Part shown: positions 46,492-56,424 of the stretch, one piece after another
Layout: every line of letters begins with the position of its first letter
Position numbering within the stretch: position 1 is the first letter of the stretch
Source of the DNA: Branchipolynoe longqiensis
Lineage: Eukaryota > Annelida > Polychaeta > Phyllodocida > Polynoidae
NCBI GenBank assembly: GCA_030323885.1
Contig: CM059186.1
Location: 173,129,743-173,193,742, forward strand
Length of the DNA stretch: 64,000 nucleotides
Reading direction: 5' to 3'
Program-made: the position numbers and the translations under genes
The notes under the pieces: generated by a model
The model's input: the letters and a program-made list of their open reading frames with translations, nothing else
What the model was told of the DNA's origin: nothing
The model's database searches: none

Positions 46492-46515
46492 ACGTCCCTC
46501 TTCCATTTCTACTTG
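46492..46515 (-). promoter_or_regulatory. Polypurine tract
   Basis: The minus strand has AGAAATGGAAGAGGGACG just before the 3' LTR start. Purine-rich at the expected place for plus-strand priming. Similar GAGGAGCAGGGACG sequences recur near 49114-49380. Confidence 0.75.
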
Positions 46516-47249
46516 CGCAAACGGCCAAGAAAAATGGAAGCCTTAAAACATTACGCCTTTTTCGGTTTAAGCCAGAGCAAGTGCTATACAGTGGAGCAAA
46601 TATGAGCTGTCAATAGACATTATTTATTCCAGTACCCTTCTTGCTCGAATGTCCACACAATATCTTACTTAGGTGTATTCTCCACTGTATTGGCCACTCC
46701 TCCCTTCCCCACTGTTAAAGTTTTTCTATTTCTCTCCAGTTCTCCACCACCTTGAGGACCATTCTCATCTATTTGTTTACAGTAATTGTTTAGACATGAA
46801 CAGCCCCAGAATCTATATTTAGAATAGCGGTCCCAATGTAGACGGTGGCTTTGAACCGGCTATCTTGCTACATATTTATACTAGTTTTACTCCCCCCTTA
46901 CATAATATCAAATTTATATTTAGAAAGGCTGTCTTTTATCCTCCTGTCACTGTCCAGGCTGTGTCTGCTAATTCTCTTGCGCGCCCATGCCCCCTTTTAA
47001 AACTCATGACACAAAAAAAATTAGTTTCAAAAATAGGGTAAGCAGGACAGAATAGCAACACAAGCAGGGAACCATGACAGGTCAGATCTTGCACAAGACA
47101 ATCCGAATAACATGTCATTCAGTAGTGGTTGATCCACTCGACCAAGTTTTTACTACTGTAGATTTTACAGTACTTGCTTCCCTCAACCATCGACCTTGTA
47201 TTTTAGTGCTTAATCGGATTTTGGCAAATGCTGTCATCTAGTCCCACAT
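46516..47249. other. Element tail: no gene seen
   Basis: Between PPT and the first duplicated module. Contains several TTTCC-type short words and no frame longer than about 60 codons. Confidence 0.5.
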
Positions 47250-47535
47250 CGATACACCTGTCCCTCCATTTTTACCTCACCGACTATGAACTGTAAGAAA
47301 CCTGAGACGTCGATGGTAGACGCGTGGTTGCTCAGCAGGTCCTTATTTAGTTAACATAGCGGATCTCGCCTTATGGGCAAACAAGTACCAGCAATACACC
47401 TGTCCATCCATTTTGACCTCGCCGCCTCTGAACTGTAAGGAACCTGGGAACGTCTATGATAGACGCGTACTCTTTCGACAGGTCCTTATTGCATTCATAT
47501 TACGGGTCTTGCCTTATGGGAAAACAAGGTTTAAG
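47250..47535. repeat. ~140-bp tandem duplication in the element tail
   Basis: 'acacctgtcc', 'ccattttgacctcgccg'-like sequence, 'gatagacgcgta' and 'gccttatgggaaaacaag' recur with 140-bp spacing (47250 and 47390). Identity is moderate. Confidence 0.8.
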
Positions 47536-47809
47536 CGGTTTGGTCCGATGACCTACTCTTTTAGGGACTGTTTTCTTGTAACTTAGACTAGCGCCAACTC
47601 TTCGATCTCACCAAATACAAGTCGTATTATGTCGAGTTAGAAGCAAATAATGACTCAATATGTGCCTTCTGTACAATGATACAGCATCCCATACCTGTAT
47701 TAACACATAACATGGCAATTTTAATTTCATCTACGACAACGTTACACGGCGTCGTACTTGTACACGCAATGACAATGTATAGAACCAATGTCATCCATCA
47801 AATGACCCA

Positions 47810-48090
47810 ATTCATTTCCTGCCTCAATGGTTGTCCTAACCAACCACCGGTCCCATCACTCTAGTGACTCTCTGAATCATTGACCCTGTCAATCCTTGCC
47901 CAAGGTCAATCAAGTGATCCGAATCAATCAGATGACTCGAATCAATCAAATGCCTCAAACTCTTGAAATGAAACCAATCATTTCCTCCCTCAAAGGTTGC
48001 CCTAGCCAACCACTGGTCCCGTCACTTCCAGTGACTCTCCGAGTCATTGACCCCGTCAATCCTCGCCCATGATCAATCCAATGATCCTAT
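47810..48090. repeat. ~175-bp tandem duplication in the element tail
   Basis: 'ccaaccaccggtccca', 'agtgactctctgaatcattg' and 'gtcaatccttgccca' at about 47840 recur at about 48010. Short 'gatccgaatcaatcag' repeats lie between. Confidence 0.8.
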
Positions 48091-48659
48091 TATTACGCCT
48101 ACTGTGGCACCCGAGCGGCGATGCCCACACCAGTGGTGTGCACATCGTCGTGAGCCCACGCACGTCTGCAGCCTGTCCGGCACCGCATACCACCGATTGG
48201 ATGCTCAGAAGCGGATTATGGATCCGAGATCCAATCGTGATAACACGCGCACCGCGATCAGTGCCTGCACCTCATTGGATTTACTTAAAAACCACATCCT
48301 TGGCTTAACAAAAAAAAATTCTGACTGGTGCTCGGATCACGTCCCTGCCGCACACTAACCTATGAGTACATGTAAATGGAGGGAGGCAGTGAACACACAG
48401 CGCGTCACCGTACCGTCCGCCCTACTCTAAGTCGTCTTCCTCTCATCTTTCCTATCGGACACGTGAACTCGTCACTCCTACACATACATCGTCTTTCACT
48501 CCCATTTCTACCATCGCACACGCGGACTCGTCCCTGCCGGACAGCATCGTCCGGTTCGATTCCATGAGCAGCCCGAGGCGCGAACTCGTCTATGGCTCAG
48601 TCAGCGCCGATGGGTCAGGTGGCCGCTAAGACCTTCCCATGGCTATATCCACGCCAGTT
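48091..48659. other. Element tail: no gene seen
   Basis: Two overlapping frames of 79 and 103 codons (48047-48358) have no recognisable domain. I do not call a gene. Confidence 0.4.
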
Positions 48660-48860
48660 TCATGCAAGCAGGAATCAGAGAGGTGCATAATGTTTAATTA
48701 AATCCTCTCCCCCTTACTTTGCTACTGCGGGTTCTTCGCAAGCAGGAATCTGAGGAAAGACCAATTGCTTTAATTAGCTTCCCCCCCCTATACTTGTATT
48801 CTAACTAGCAGGGATCCGAGAGGCACCTAATGTCTAATTAAATCCTCCCCCCCTTACTTG
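48660..48860. repeat. ~80-bp repeat, three copies
   Basis: 'gcaagcaggaatc', 'aatgtttaattaaatcctc' and 'cccccttactt' recur at about 48663, 48738 and 48805. On the minus strand each has a G/A-rich run before ATTTAATTA. Confidence 0.75.
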
Positions 48861-49110
48861 TTCATTGTGGGTTGGGCGGGGAGCCTAATTTTCCCGTTAT
48901 TCCCAAATTCCCCGAGCACTACCAGGATCCCGAGTCAGCTACCCGTCGCCAGACCGAAAGGCTTGGGAAGGGCTAGGAGTAGGTGACTAGAAATCCTTGA
49001 TGGCAAGCCCCAGCGGTTCCGAGCGACTCTCACTCCTTTCAATTACACCTCGGTCAATTCCGACCGGTTACTTTTGGCGAATGAGGTCATTACTTTGTCT
49101 TAAATTTTCT

Positions 49111-49430
49111 ACAACGTCCCTGCTCATCCCCCCAATTTGGTTTTGACACACGGGAAGTGCATACAATATGTGGAATAACACCACCCCTAGTAGACAGCTC
49201 GGAAACGTTTACATCACTTACACAAATTACACAACGTCCCTGCTCCTCCCCAATGTTTTATGGTTCAGACGCACCAGAGTGCATACACCTGCGCAATATA
49301 CACTAACCCTTACCAAAAACAGCTTGGACAAACCTTGTCCACGACCACCCACGTTATACAGCGTCCCTGCTCCTCCCCAACCTTTATGGTTCAGACGCAC
49401 CGACACTGTACACACATGTTGGCAACCCTC
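49111..49430. repeat. PPT-like ~125-bp repeat, three copies
   Basis: 'acaacgtccctgctc' at 49111, 49231 and (as 'acagcgtccctgctc') 49358 precedes 'tatggttcagacgcacc' in the last two. On the minus strand each contains GGGGAGGAGCAGGGACG then TGT, which mimics the real PPT-LTR junction (GAGGGACGTTGTAAAA) at 46491. Confidence 0.85.
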
Positions 49431-51263
49431 CTACACCCTATATGGCAGCGCGGACAGCTCCAACATCGAGCCCTGCGCCTTATACCGCACGACGGTGTCT
49501 CTATGGACTGGTAACGGGGAGGGAGGGGGCAGAGCTTCGGATTCACAGACCACCACCTCCCTACCCACCGGTACCATCCCTTGTCTCCTCCCTGGGCGTC
49601 CGCCTCTGGTACAACGAGCTTGGCATCTGTAATAACAATACATCATACCACATAACACGCTTATACCGGCGACTGCCAACAAACAATACCACAATATACT
49701 GAAATGTTCAATACGGACGTAATCGTCCGGCACCTGCACTAGACCGTCCATCGACATCAGGGGAACCTGCAACTCTGGCAGGCGCTCGAGCTGCTCCTTC
49801 ATCACTCGGTGGAGAGCAGGAGGCCATGAGACATTCAAGGCCGGTAGGTCCAGCCTTGATGGCATCCGTCGTATGTTCACGGTCTCATGTTTAACTGTCA
49901 GTGTTCGCAAAAGCCAACCTCTGCCCTCCACCACGCATGCCTCTGGCACCTGCAGCACTGTTGGGCCGGTGATCCTCTTGTTAACCTGAGGCTTTCCGGC
50001 ACAACGAATTGTCACTTCGATATGAGGTTCATGGGGTGCAATGTTCACACCACCCATGCCCTCCACAGGTGCCACAACGGTGGCAGACACAGTCTTTTGG
50101 ATCTTCGTGATCCGCAGCTTGCAGTCTTCCGGTTTCGTCCCCGTCACGAGCGCCGCTTCGCAGCTCTGGTAAGTCATCTCCATGGCAGGATAGCACACCA
50201 TGGGCAGGCTGCCCATGCAAGCTTCCGGATAGAAGCTCGCCTTCCTTCTCGTGCTTACCGCTACCACAGATTTCCCCACCACGGTCCTTGAATGTTCATC
50301 GTCTAGCAGCACCGGCAGATACGTCAAGTGGTATGCCGCATACGTCTCCTGACTCACCATCTGTAGTCCTAGGCGGAAGGCGATCGACGCGTCCGGACCC
50401 CACACCGGTTCTACCCTTGCGTGTTGGTAGTACCAATGCAGATCGAGACCGTGAAAGCCCGCATCCTTGGCCGCCTTTATCACGAGTGCCAGCTGAGCCG
50501 GCATCAGTAGCGCCTCCGTCAACATGCCGCGCTCCAGCTGCATCACCATCCGGTGGTATAACGCTCGTTTTGACACGTAGTCGTCCACCACACTCTCCAA
50601 CTCCTCCACTGCCAGCCTCACTCGCTGCAGCAGCGCCAAATCATTGGAGGTTTCCGTCATCTCCTCCGCTTCGTCCTGTGCCAAGGCTATCATTGATTCA
50701 ACTACCGAGACATGCTCCGCTAATTGCAGCTGAATATTTCGTGTTCTATTCATAATGGAAAGCATGTGCTCTTGGTTATGCTTCAGGGCTTGCGTCTGTA
50801 GGCTGTGGGTGGTAATAGCCTGCTGCACTTGGTTTAGCTGTGCCTGGCTTACCGTCCCAAACAACCATGATGCCGCCACCCCTACTGCATTAAAGAGTCC
50901 CCTCTTGGGCCGTTTAGCAAACACCTCAAGAACTTCAGGAGGGTCTTGCTCTAACCTGGCCCGCAGGACACTGAGCTTCATTTCCCAATGATGAACATTA
51001 ACATACCACTTGTTCTTAGTCAGTTTGTCCACATGGTCCCATACTTGTGAGAACCAGTGGTCCACCGGTGGCCGGTTTGGGGGTGTGATCAGCACCACCA
51101 GCTGCCACACAGCAGACACCGTCCTCACTTCTCCTTGGCCATTAACTAGGACACCATCATCCTTAAAAAGGTCGGTGCTGCTGCCCAGAGGCAGACAGCA
51201 CCAGATGATTCCTATGTGCCAGTACAGTGACCACATGGTAGAAATTGACTTGGATATAAACAT
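49431..51263 (-). CDS. Envelope glycoprotein, F-like (env)
   Basis: A type I membrane fusion protein by layout. The frame can be entered upstream at a GTG, but the first ATG is at 51263 and a second at 51236 directly precedes a signal-peptide-like hydrophobic stretch (WSLYWHIGIIWCCLPLG). About 110 residues after the second ATG is a furin-type RPKR, followed by a glycine/hydrophobic fusion-peptide-like segment (LFNAVGVAASWLFGT) and a glutamine-rich heptad region. A 25-residue membrane anchor (FSILWYCLLAVAGISVLCG) lies near the C-terminus with a 65-residue cytoplasmic tail. This resembles the Env of errantiviruses and the F proteins of baculoviruses. No internal stop. Expression would need a spliced RNA; I cannot fix the acceptor. 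Function is inferred from family layout only. Confidence 0.85.
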   Translation of the reverse strand: MFISKSISTMWSLYWHIGIIWCCLPLGSSTDLFKDDGVLVNGQGEVRTVSAVWQLVVLITPPNRPPVDHWFSQVWDHVDKLTKNKWYVNVHHWEMKLSVLRARLEQDPPEVLEVFAKRPKRGLFNAVGVAASWLFGTVSQAQLNQVQQAITTHSLQTQALKHNQEHMLSIMNRTRNIQLQLAEHVSVVESMIALAQDEAEEMTETSNDLALLQRVRLAVEELESVVDDYVSKRALYHRMVMQLERGMLTEALLMPAQLALVIKAAKDAGFHGLDLHWYYQHARVEPVWGPDASIAFRLGLQMVSQETYAAYHLTYLPVLLDDEHSRTVVGKSVVAVSTRRKASFYPEACMGSLPMVCYPAMEMTYQSCEAALVTGTKPEDCKLRITKIQKTVSATVVAPVEGMGGVNIAPHEPHIEVTIRCAGKPQVNKRITGPTVLQVPEACVVEGRGWLLRTLTVKHETVNIRRMPSRLDLPALNVSWPPALHRVMKEQLERLPELQVPLMSMDGLVQVPDDYVRIEHFSILWYCLLAVAGISVLCGMMYCYYRCQARCTRGGRPGRRQGMVPVGREVVVCESEALPPPSPLPVHRDTVVRYKAQGSMLELSALPYRV

Positions 51264-51308
51264 GCAGTCTCTGGGCGATAAGTTTCCGGAAATTGCGTCC
51301 CGCAGCAC

Positions 51309-52371
51309 TATATGAACAGTGCCACCGGGCAGATCTGCTTATCAGCCCCAACACCGCTCTATCCGACGAACACTAACGTGGTCTCAAAATTTCTTGCTGC
51401 AATCAACTGGACAACTCCTGAATGCAACCTACTTGCACCCCGGAGGTTCCCGAAGCGATACGTACTAAATTTCAGTCTTATAAACAAGCCTTAGCCTCCC
51501 GGACGAGCATCCCACTGAATCTACACCAAAGATTGTCCAACAATAATCAGTCACGTACTGGCGGTGTGTGCTTCTAACACACCGGCCTAGTTCCAGTCCT
51601 GCGCCGTGTGCCTCGTCCCGTGCACTAGCTTCCCGAACCCCCACTCACCGCTGGCCGTTACCGACGGCCACGTTGCTATACTCTTCACTGTCTTTAGTAG
51701 CTACCTACACCAATGTCTGTATATGAGCCTATCAGTAGGTGATGTTTGTGCACTGTCTAGCACCCGGTAGGTCGTGGGCTCCTCTTTGGCATTTTTCGTC
51801 CTAGCCACGCCTCGGGTGCTGTAAACCTCGAATTACAGATAAGACACACAACTCCGCCGCCCAAGTCCGTATCAGGAGGGAAAATCACACAATGTTCGTG
51901 CTGTGTCTTACCGTCCGTATCCGGTCGTCGGCTTAATGTGCTTGCACGTCCCCGCAACACTGCAGGACACCACACTACAACAACAAAACATTATGCCTCA
52001 TCAGTATCAGGAGAGAAAACCCCACCATGTCAGTGTACAGCCCACCAGCCTGCGACGCTTGTAACAATGTTCATGAGGTGCTTTGGCCTCACAATGTTCA
52101 TGTAACTGTCTATCAGCACCCCCATGTGTGTGTAACGCCCCTGTTGCTGGAAATCACACAATGTTCATGAAATGCTGGCTGTACACAATGTCTATGGCAA
52201 TCTCCTCCGACCATTACCACGTGCCTATGGATACAATGACACGCCCCCAAGGTCAAATATATAATAAACTAAAATATCAACAAGTCAAGTTTCAAATGTT
52301 TTTGACCAACAATTTTCTCGACTCTCCATCCTCTCCTGCATATATATCTAGTTTTCCATAATACACACAGT
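51309..52371. other. pol-env spacer: no gene seen
   Basis: About 1 kb with repeated 'cacaatgttcatg' words (51887-52170). The env splice acceptor may lie here on the minus strand. No frame worth calling. Confidence 0.5.
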
Positions 52372-55300
52372 CTACTGCTTCCTTCTGAAACCCCCACAGA
52401 ACACCTCCACACAAGCAATGCAGGCACGTTTGGCTGACTGCTGTTCTTGTGGGTCTGGGATGGTTTCAAGCAGTCTCGTCTTCTCGCGGGTGTGTGAACG
52501 CAACACCCGCGTGTTGTAGCTGTCAGAAGGTGGTGGTGGTGGGCGTTTGATCGCCCCGGTTGCCGTCTGACGATACCCCAGCTCCCGCGTCGTGTCAGGC
52601 GAAGTCACCAGCTGTGTCGCATCAGGCGAAGTCACCCGCTGTGTCGCGTCAGGCGAAGTGGACTGCTGGGTCGGTGGGTGCTGAGTGGGTGGCGTGTGGG
52701 TGGGCCCTGTGGTCCTCTCCCGACGTATTTCCCGCCACGCCTCCCTCACCTCCTCCACCGTCTCCCCGGTTACATCATTGCCCGCCGTGCGGGGGGAGGG
52801 CGCGTGGTGGGCGGGTCTCTTACATCCGCGTGATGGGTCGACTTCCATCCCCAGGCCGTGTTCAATTACAGGATTGGGCCCGGGGTCAGTGGTCATTACA
52901 GGATTAGGCCCGTCATGCCATACCACCTGTCTGTGTTGCTGGGGAACAAAATGGGGAAGAGACACACAAGTACCGCCAGGTGCATCCCTGTCAGTCACTT
53001 TGTTATTACATTCTTCATTCACACTTTTATTCCACACAACATTCTTGTCACCCCTTTTAGCCTCATCCCCCTCTCCACTTACACCATGTTCAACAACCCT
53101 ACTCTGCCCTTTATGGCCTCCATTTTCGACCTGTAGGTGAGACTTGCCACGCGTCACCATTGTGTGTGTGTTTAGCCAACCAGCCCTTGCGCCCTCACCG
53201 CTATAGTTTAGTAGACCTGGTAATTGCCCTTGAAATTGCCCTGTGGACAACTGACAATTTTCACCAACCCCAATTTCTTCACTACTTGTGTTGTGTGTGT
53301 GGCTGACAGTCTCCCTCTGCTGTAATCGCTGCTTCTTCCTTTGTCCGCGGGTTAGTCTGGAATTGATTAAATCCCACTCCATCTCCCCATCAGCCAATTT
53401 CACTTGATCTCGGTTTACTACCCTCTTTCTGTTTTCTGGGCCCACCACAGTCACCACAGCTCCCCTGACATCTGTCACAATAAATCCTGGATCAAACTGT
53501 CGGTCTAATGGCCCTGGCTCATTAACCAGCAACAGCACCGCATCTCCTACTTTCAACTGCACAGCATTAGCCCTATTAACTGCTCTGGCTGTATTATACT
53601 GCCTGCTGATGGCCCTGTTTCTTACTGCTTCCTGCAGTGAATCTGCCAATTCATCAATTCTCCTAGCTGCATTTGATGAAACCTCCCCAGTTTGTCTGTA
53701 CAGTAGCTGTGACTGTGGCTTATTTGGGTGTCTGCCAAACTGCAAATAGAATGGTGAAAATCCTGTGGGACCCAGACATGTGCATCTGTATGCTAACAGT
53801 GCATCCCCTAAATATTCCTCCCACTCAGCTGCTCTTGAATTCACTAATTTAGCCAACATGCTTTTTAGTGTTCTGTGGAAACGTTCCACCATGCCATTCG
53901 ATTGTGGGTGGTAGGGGGTGGTGTGTCTTACCTCCACCCCCAACTCTTCCAAATACCCCACAATGAGTTTGTTTTTGAACTCTAGCCCATTATCAGATAA
54001 AAATACCTCTGGTGCTGAATATCTGGGTATGTATTCTCTTACTAAATAATCATAGATCCCCTGTGCTGATTTGTTGGGGAGGGGTTTTACCTCCACCCAG
54101 CCTGTGCAGTGATCTATGATAGATAGGAGATATTTGTTTCCTTCCTTACTTTCTGGGAATGGCCCTGTCAGGTCTGCTGCTACCAGCAGTCCTGGAGCTA
54201 CTGGGAGTGGCATTGCAGTGGGGAGCGGATAATCCCGCTTCACCCGGTTTAGGGAGCATGGTGGGCATTTTGCTATAAATTTTGCAATATCCCCTCTCAT
54301 GCCTGGCCACCTAAAGTGTTCTTGCACTCTCTGCAATGTTTTGGTCATTGCCATATGTCCCACGTCTTTATGAGCCCGCTCTACCACCTGTTCTCTACAT
54401 TCTACTGGCAACACTAATCTGGGATAGTTTCTTCCCCCTGGTGGTGGGATTAGGGAATACACCAACCCATCCATTAGTATATAATCATTCTGCTCATCCT
54501 TTGCCAGGCCCGCCTGTGCAGTGTCAGCCTGCATCTTGCCAATGGATTCCCTGTCCAGTTTGTAATACTCAAAAGGGACCTCTTCCTCCATACCTGCTAT
54601 CTCTACCACTGACATTTGTTCTGGCTCTTCAGCCACCTCCACTGGTCTCAACCTAGACAGCATATCTGCCCATATATTGGATGCCCCGGCAAAATACTGG
54701 ATTGGAGCTGAATATTCAGCCAACAACACTGCCCATCTCTGTAGGCGGCTGTTCTTCATCTCCTTCTGAAATAGGCACTTTAGAGGCTTGTGATCAGTAT
54801 AAATCACAAAGTCAGCACCATATAGATATGGCCTCAACTTTATGAGTGCAAAGATCATTGCATATGCCTCCTTCTCAATGGTGGGGTAGTTCAGCTGTGC
54901 TGGATTTAACCTTCCACTAATCAGGTGCACTGGCCTCTCTATCCCATTCTCATCTTCCTGCACCAGTATTGCCCCTATGCTGTAATCTGAGGCGTCAGTA
55001 TAGAGCTTGTAGGGTTTTGTGGGATCTGGAAATTTGAGTACCACACAGTCCAAAAGAAGCTGCTTCAGCTCTCTCCAGGCCTTTTGGCACTCAGCCCCCC
55101 ACTCAAATTTCACAGATTGTTTGGTCAAATGGGTTAGTGGTGCTACCACATCCGCATAATTGACCATTAACTGTCGATAATAGTTGGCAGATCCCAGCAC
55201 ACGGCGCACTCCCTTTTTGTCAGTGGGAGGGGCCATGTCTCTGATTGCAGCAACTTTATCAGGATCTGCTTTTAGACCATCTGCACATACCACAAAACCC

Positions 55301-56424
55301 AACAGTTTGACCTCTCTCAGGCCAAATGAACATTTGGACTCCTTAATGACCAGGCCAGTCTCCTCTAGGGTGGCCAAGACCTCTGCCACATGAGCCCTGT
55401 GTTGTGTCTCATTCTGGGAGTAGATGACTATGTCATCTAGGTAGATCAGGCATGATTTCCCCAGGAACTTGGCTAGAACTGAGTTCATCATGCGTTGGAA
55501 CACTGCAGGTGCATTAGTCAGGCCAAACTGCATTCTTTTAAACTGAAACAGTCCCCTGTGGGTACTGATTGCAGTCTTCTCCCTGCTGTCTGGGTGCATT
55601 CTCACCTGCCAATAGCCTGATTTTAGGTCTATGGTGGTGAAGACTTTTGCATCTGTGAGTTGGTCAAAGATGTCTTGGATTCTGGGTAGTGGGTAGGCAT
55701 CTTTATGAGTTACCTCATTCAGCCGCCTATAATCCCCACATAACCTAATAGAACCATCCTTTTTCGGAACAACCGTTACAGGGCTCGCCCATGCACTGCG
55801 ACTTGGTTCTATTATGTCCTCTTTCAACATCTTCTCCAATTCTTCCTCTACCAGTTTCATTTTGGAGAGTGGAATTCTGTATGGTCTCTGGTTAATTGGG
55901 CGAGCATCCCCAGTGTCTATGGTCATCTCTACCACATCTGCAGTATTCAGTGCAGCCCCCTGGGTGGGAAACACTGTGGGGAACTTTTTCCTCCAGTACT
56001 CCACCTCTGAGACTATCCCTGACACACTAGCACATGTAGCCTCTGTGCCCACCCACCTGTGCTCCTCACCATTCAGGATAATATTCATATCCGTGTAGGA
56101 CAGCACAGCATCACACTGTTGCATGACATCCGTCCCTATCAGGATATCATGCTGCAACTCACCTACCACACAAAACTCACACTCCACTCCCACCAGGGTG
56201 ACCTTCCCCACTCCCTTTGTAGGAATCAAATGTCCTGAAAGTGAGCGAAGCCTCAACCCTTGCCTGAGCTTACCTCTGGCATAACCTCTTAACTTAAGAT
56301 CATTATAAACTTTGCTTCTCATCATGCTTTTACTGGCACCAGTATCAATTAACCCAGAGTATGAAATTCCGCCAAATTCCACTTGAATACATGGTCTTAG
56401 ATCTGATGCCGCTCCTAGTTTCCC
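52372..56424 (-). CDS. Pol polyprotein: protease, RT, RNase H, integrase (pol)
   Basis: Read after a -1 shift at 56418-56424; 14 codons then lead into the protease. Numbering from the GTG at 56382: protease DTGAS (13-17), RT with IDLKSGYWQV (251-260) and YLDD (314-317), RNase H with D463, E505 and D530, integrase HHCC zinc module (H671, H676, C706, C709), DDE core (D737, D797, E833) and a GPY/F-like module (about 940-1000). All catalytic residues are present and there is no stop. After the integrase comes an unusual ~335-residue low-complexity extension with three TSPDATQ-type repeats and a basic TRVLRSHTREK. Domain order is that of Metaviridae (Ty3/gypsy). Confidence 0.93.
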   Translation of the reverse strand, partial: GKLGAASDLRPCIQVEFGGISYSGLIDTGASKSMMRSKVYNDLKLRGYARGKLRQGLRLRSLSGHLIPTKGVGKVTLVGVECEFCVVGELQHDILIGTDVMQQCDAVLSYTDMNIILNGEEHRWVGTEATCASVSGIVSEVEYWRKKFPTVFPTQGAALNTADVVEMTIDTGDARPINQRPYRIPLSKMKLVEEELEKMLKEDIIEPSRSAWASPVTVVPKKDGSIRLCGDYRRLNEVTHKDAYPLPRIQDIFDQLTDAKVFTTIDLKSGYWQVRMHPDSREKTAISTHRGLFQFKRMQFGLTNAPAVFQRMMNSVLAKFLGKSCLIYLDDIVIYSQNETQHRAHVAEVLATLEETGLVIKESKCSFGLREVKLLGFVVCADGLKADPDKVAAIRDMAPPTDKKGVRRVLGSANYYRQLMVNYADVVAPLTHLTKQSVKFEWGAECQKAWRELKQLLLDCVVLKFPDPTKPYKLYTDASDYSIGAILVQEDENGIERPVHLISGRLNPAQLNYPTIEKEAYAMIFALIKLRPYLYGADFVIYTDHKPLKCLFQKEMKNSRLQRWAVLLAEYSAPIQYFAGASNIWADMLSRLRPVEVAEEPEQMSVVEIAGMEEEVPFEYYKLDRESIGKMQADTAQAGLAKDEQNDYILMDGLVYSLIPPPGGRNYPRLVLPVECREQVVERAHKDVGHMAMTKTLQRVQEHFRWPGMRGDIAKFIAKCPPCSLNRVKRDYPLPTAMPLPVAPGLLVAADLTGPFPESKEGNKYLLSIIDHCTGWVEVKPLPNKSAQGIYDYLVREYIPRYSAPEVFLSDNGLEFKNKLIVGYLEELGVEVRHTTPYHPQSNGMVERFHRTLKSMLAKLVNSRAAEWEEYLGDALLAYRCTCLGPTGFSPFYLQFGRHPNKPQSQLLYRQTGEVSSNAARRIDELADSLQEAVRNRAISRQYNTARAVNRANAVQLKVGDAVLLLVNEPGPLDRQFDPGFIVTDVRGAVVTVVGPENRKRVVNRDQVKLADGEMEWDLINSRLTRGQRKKQRLQQRETVSHTHNTSSEEIGVGENCQLSTGQFQGQLPGLLNYSGEGARAGWLNTHTMVTRGKSHLQVENGGHKGQSRVVEHGVSGEGDEAKRGDKNVVWNKSVNEECNNKVTDRDAPGGTCVSLPHFVPQQHRQVVWHDGPNPVMTTDPGPNPVIEHGLGMEVDPSRGCKRPAHHAPSPRTAGNDVTGETVEEVREAWREIRRERTTGPTHTPPTQHPPTQQSTSPDATQRVTSPDATQLVTSPDTTRELGYRQTATGAIKRPPPPPSDSYNTRVLRSHTREKTRLLETIPDPQEQQSAKRACIACVEVFCGGFRRKQ

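Noticed and set aside
49168..49702. Plus-strand frames of 84-154 codons at the env 3' end
   Set aside because: They overlap the PPT-like repeats and the env terminus in antisense and carry repeated peptides from the DNA repeats.
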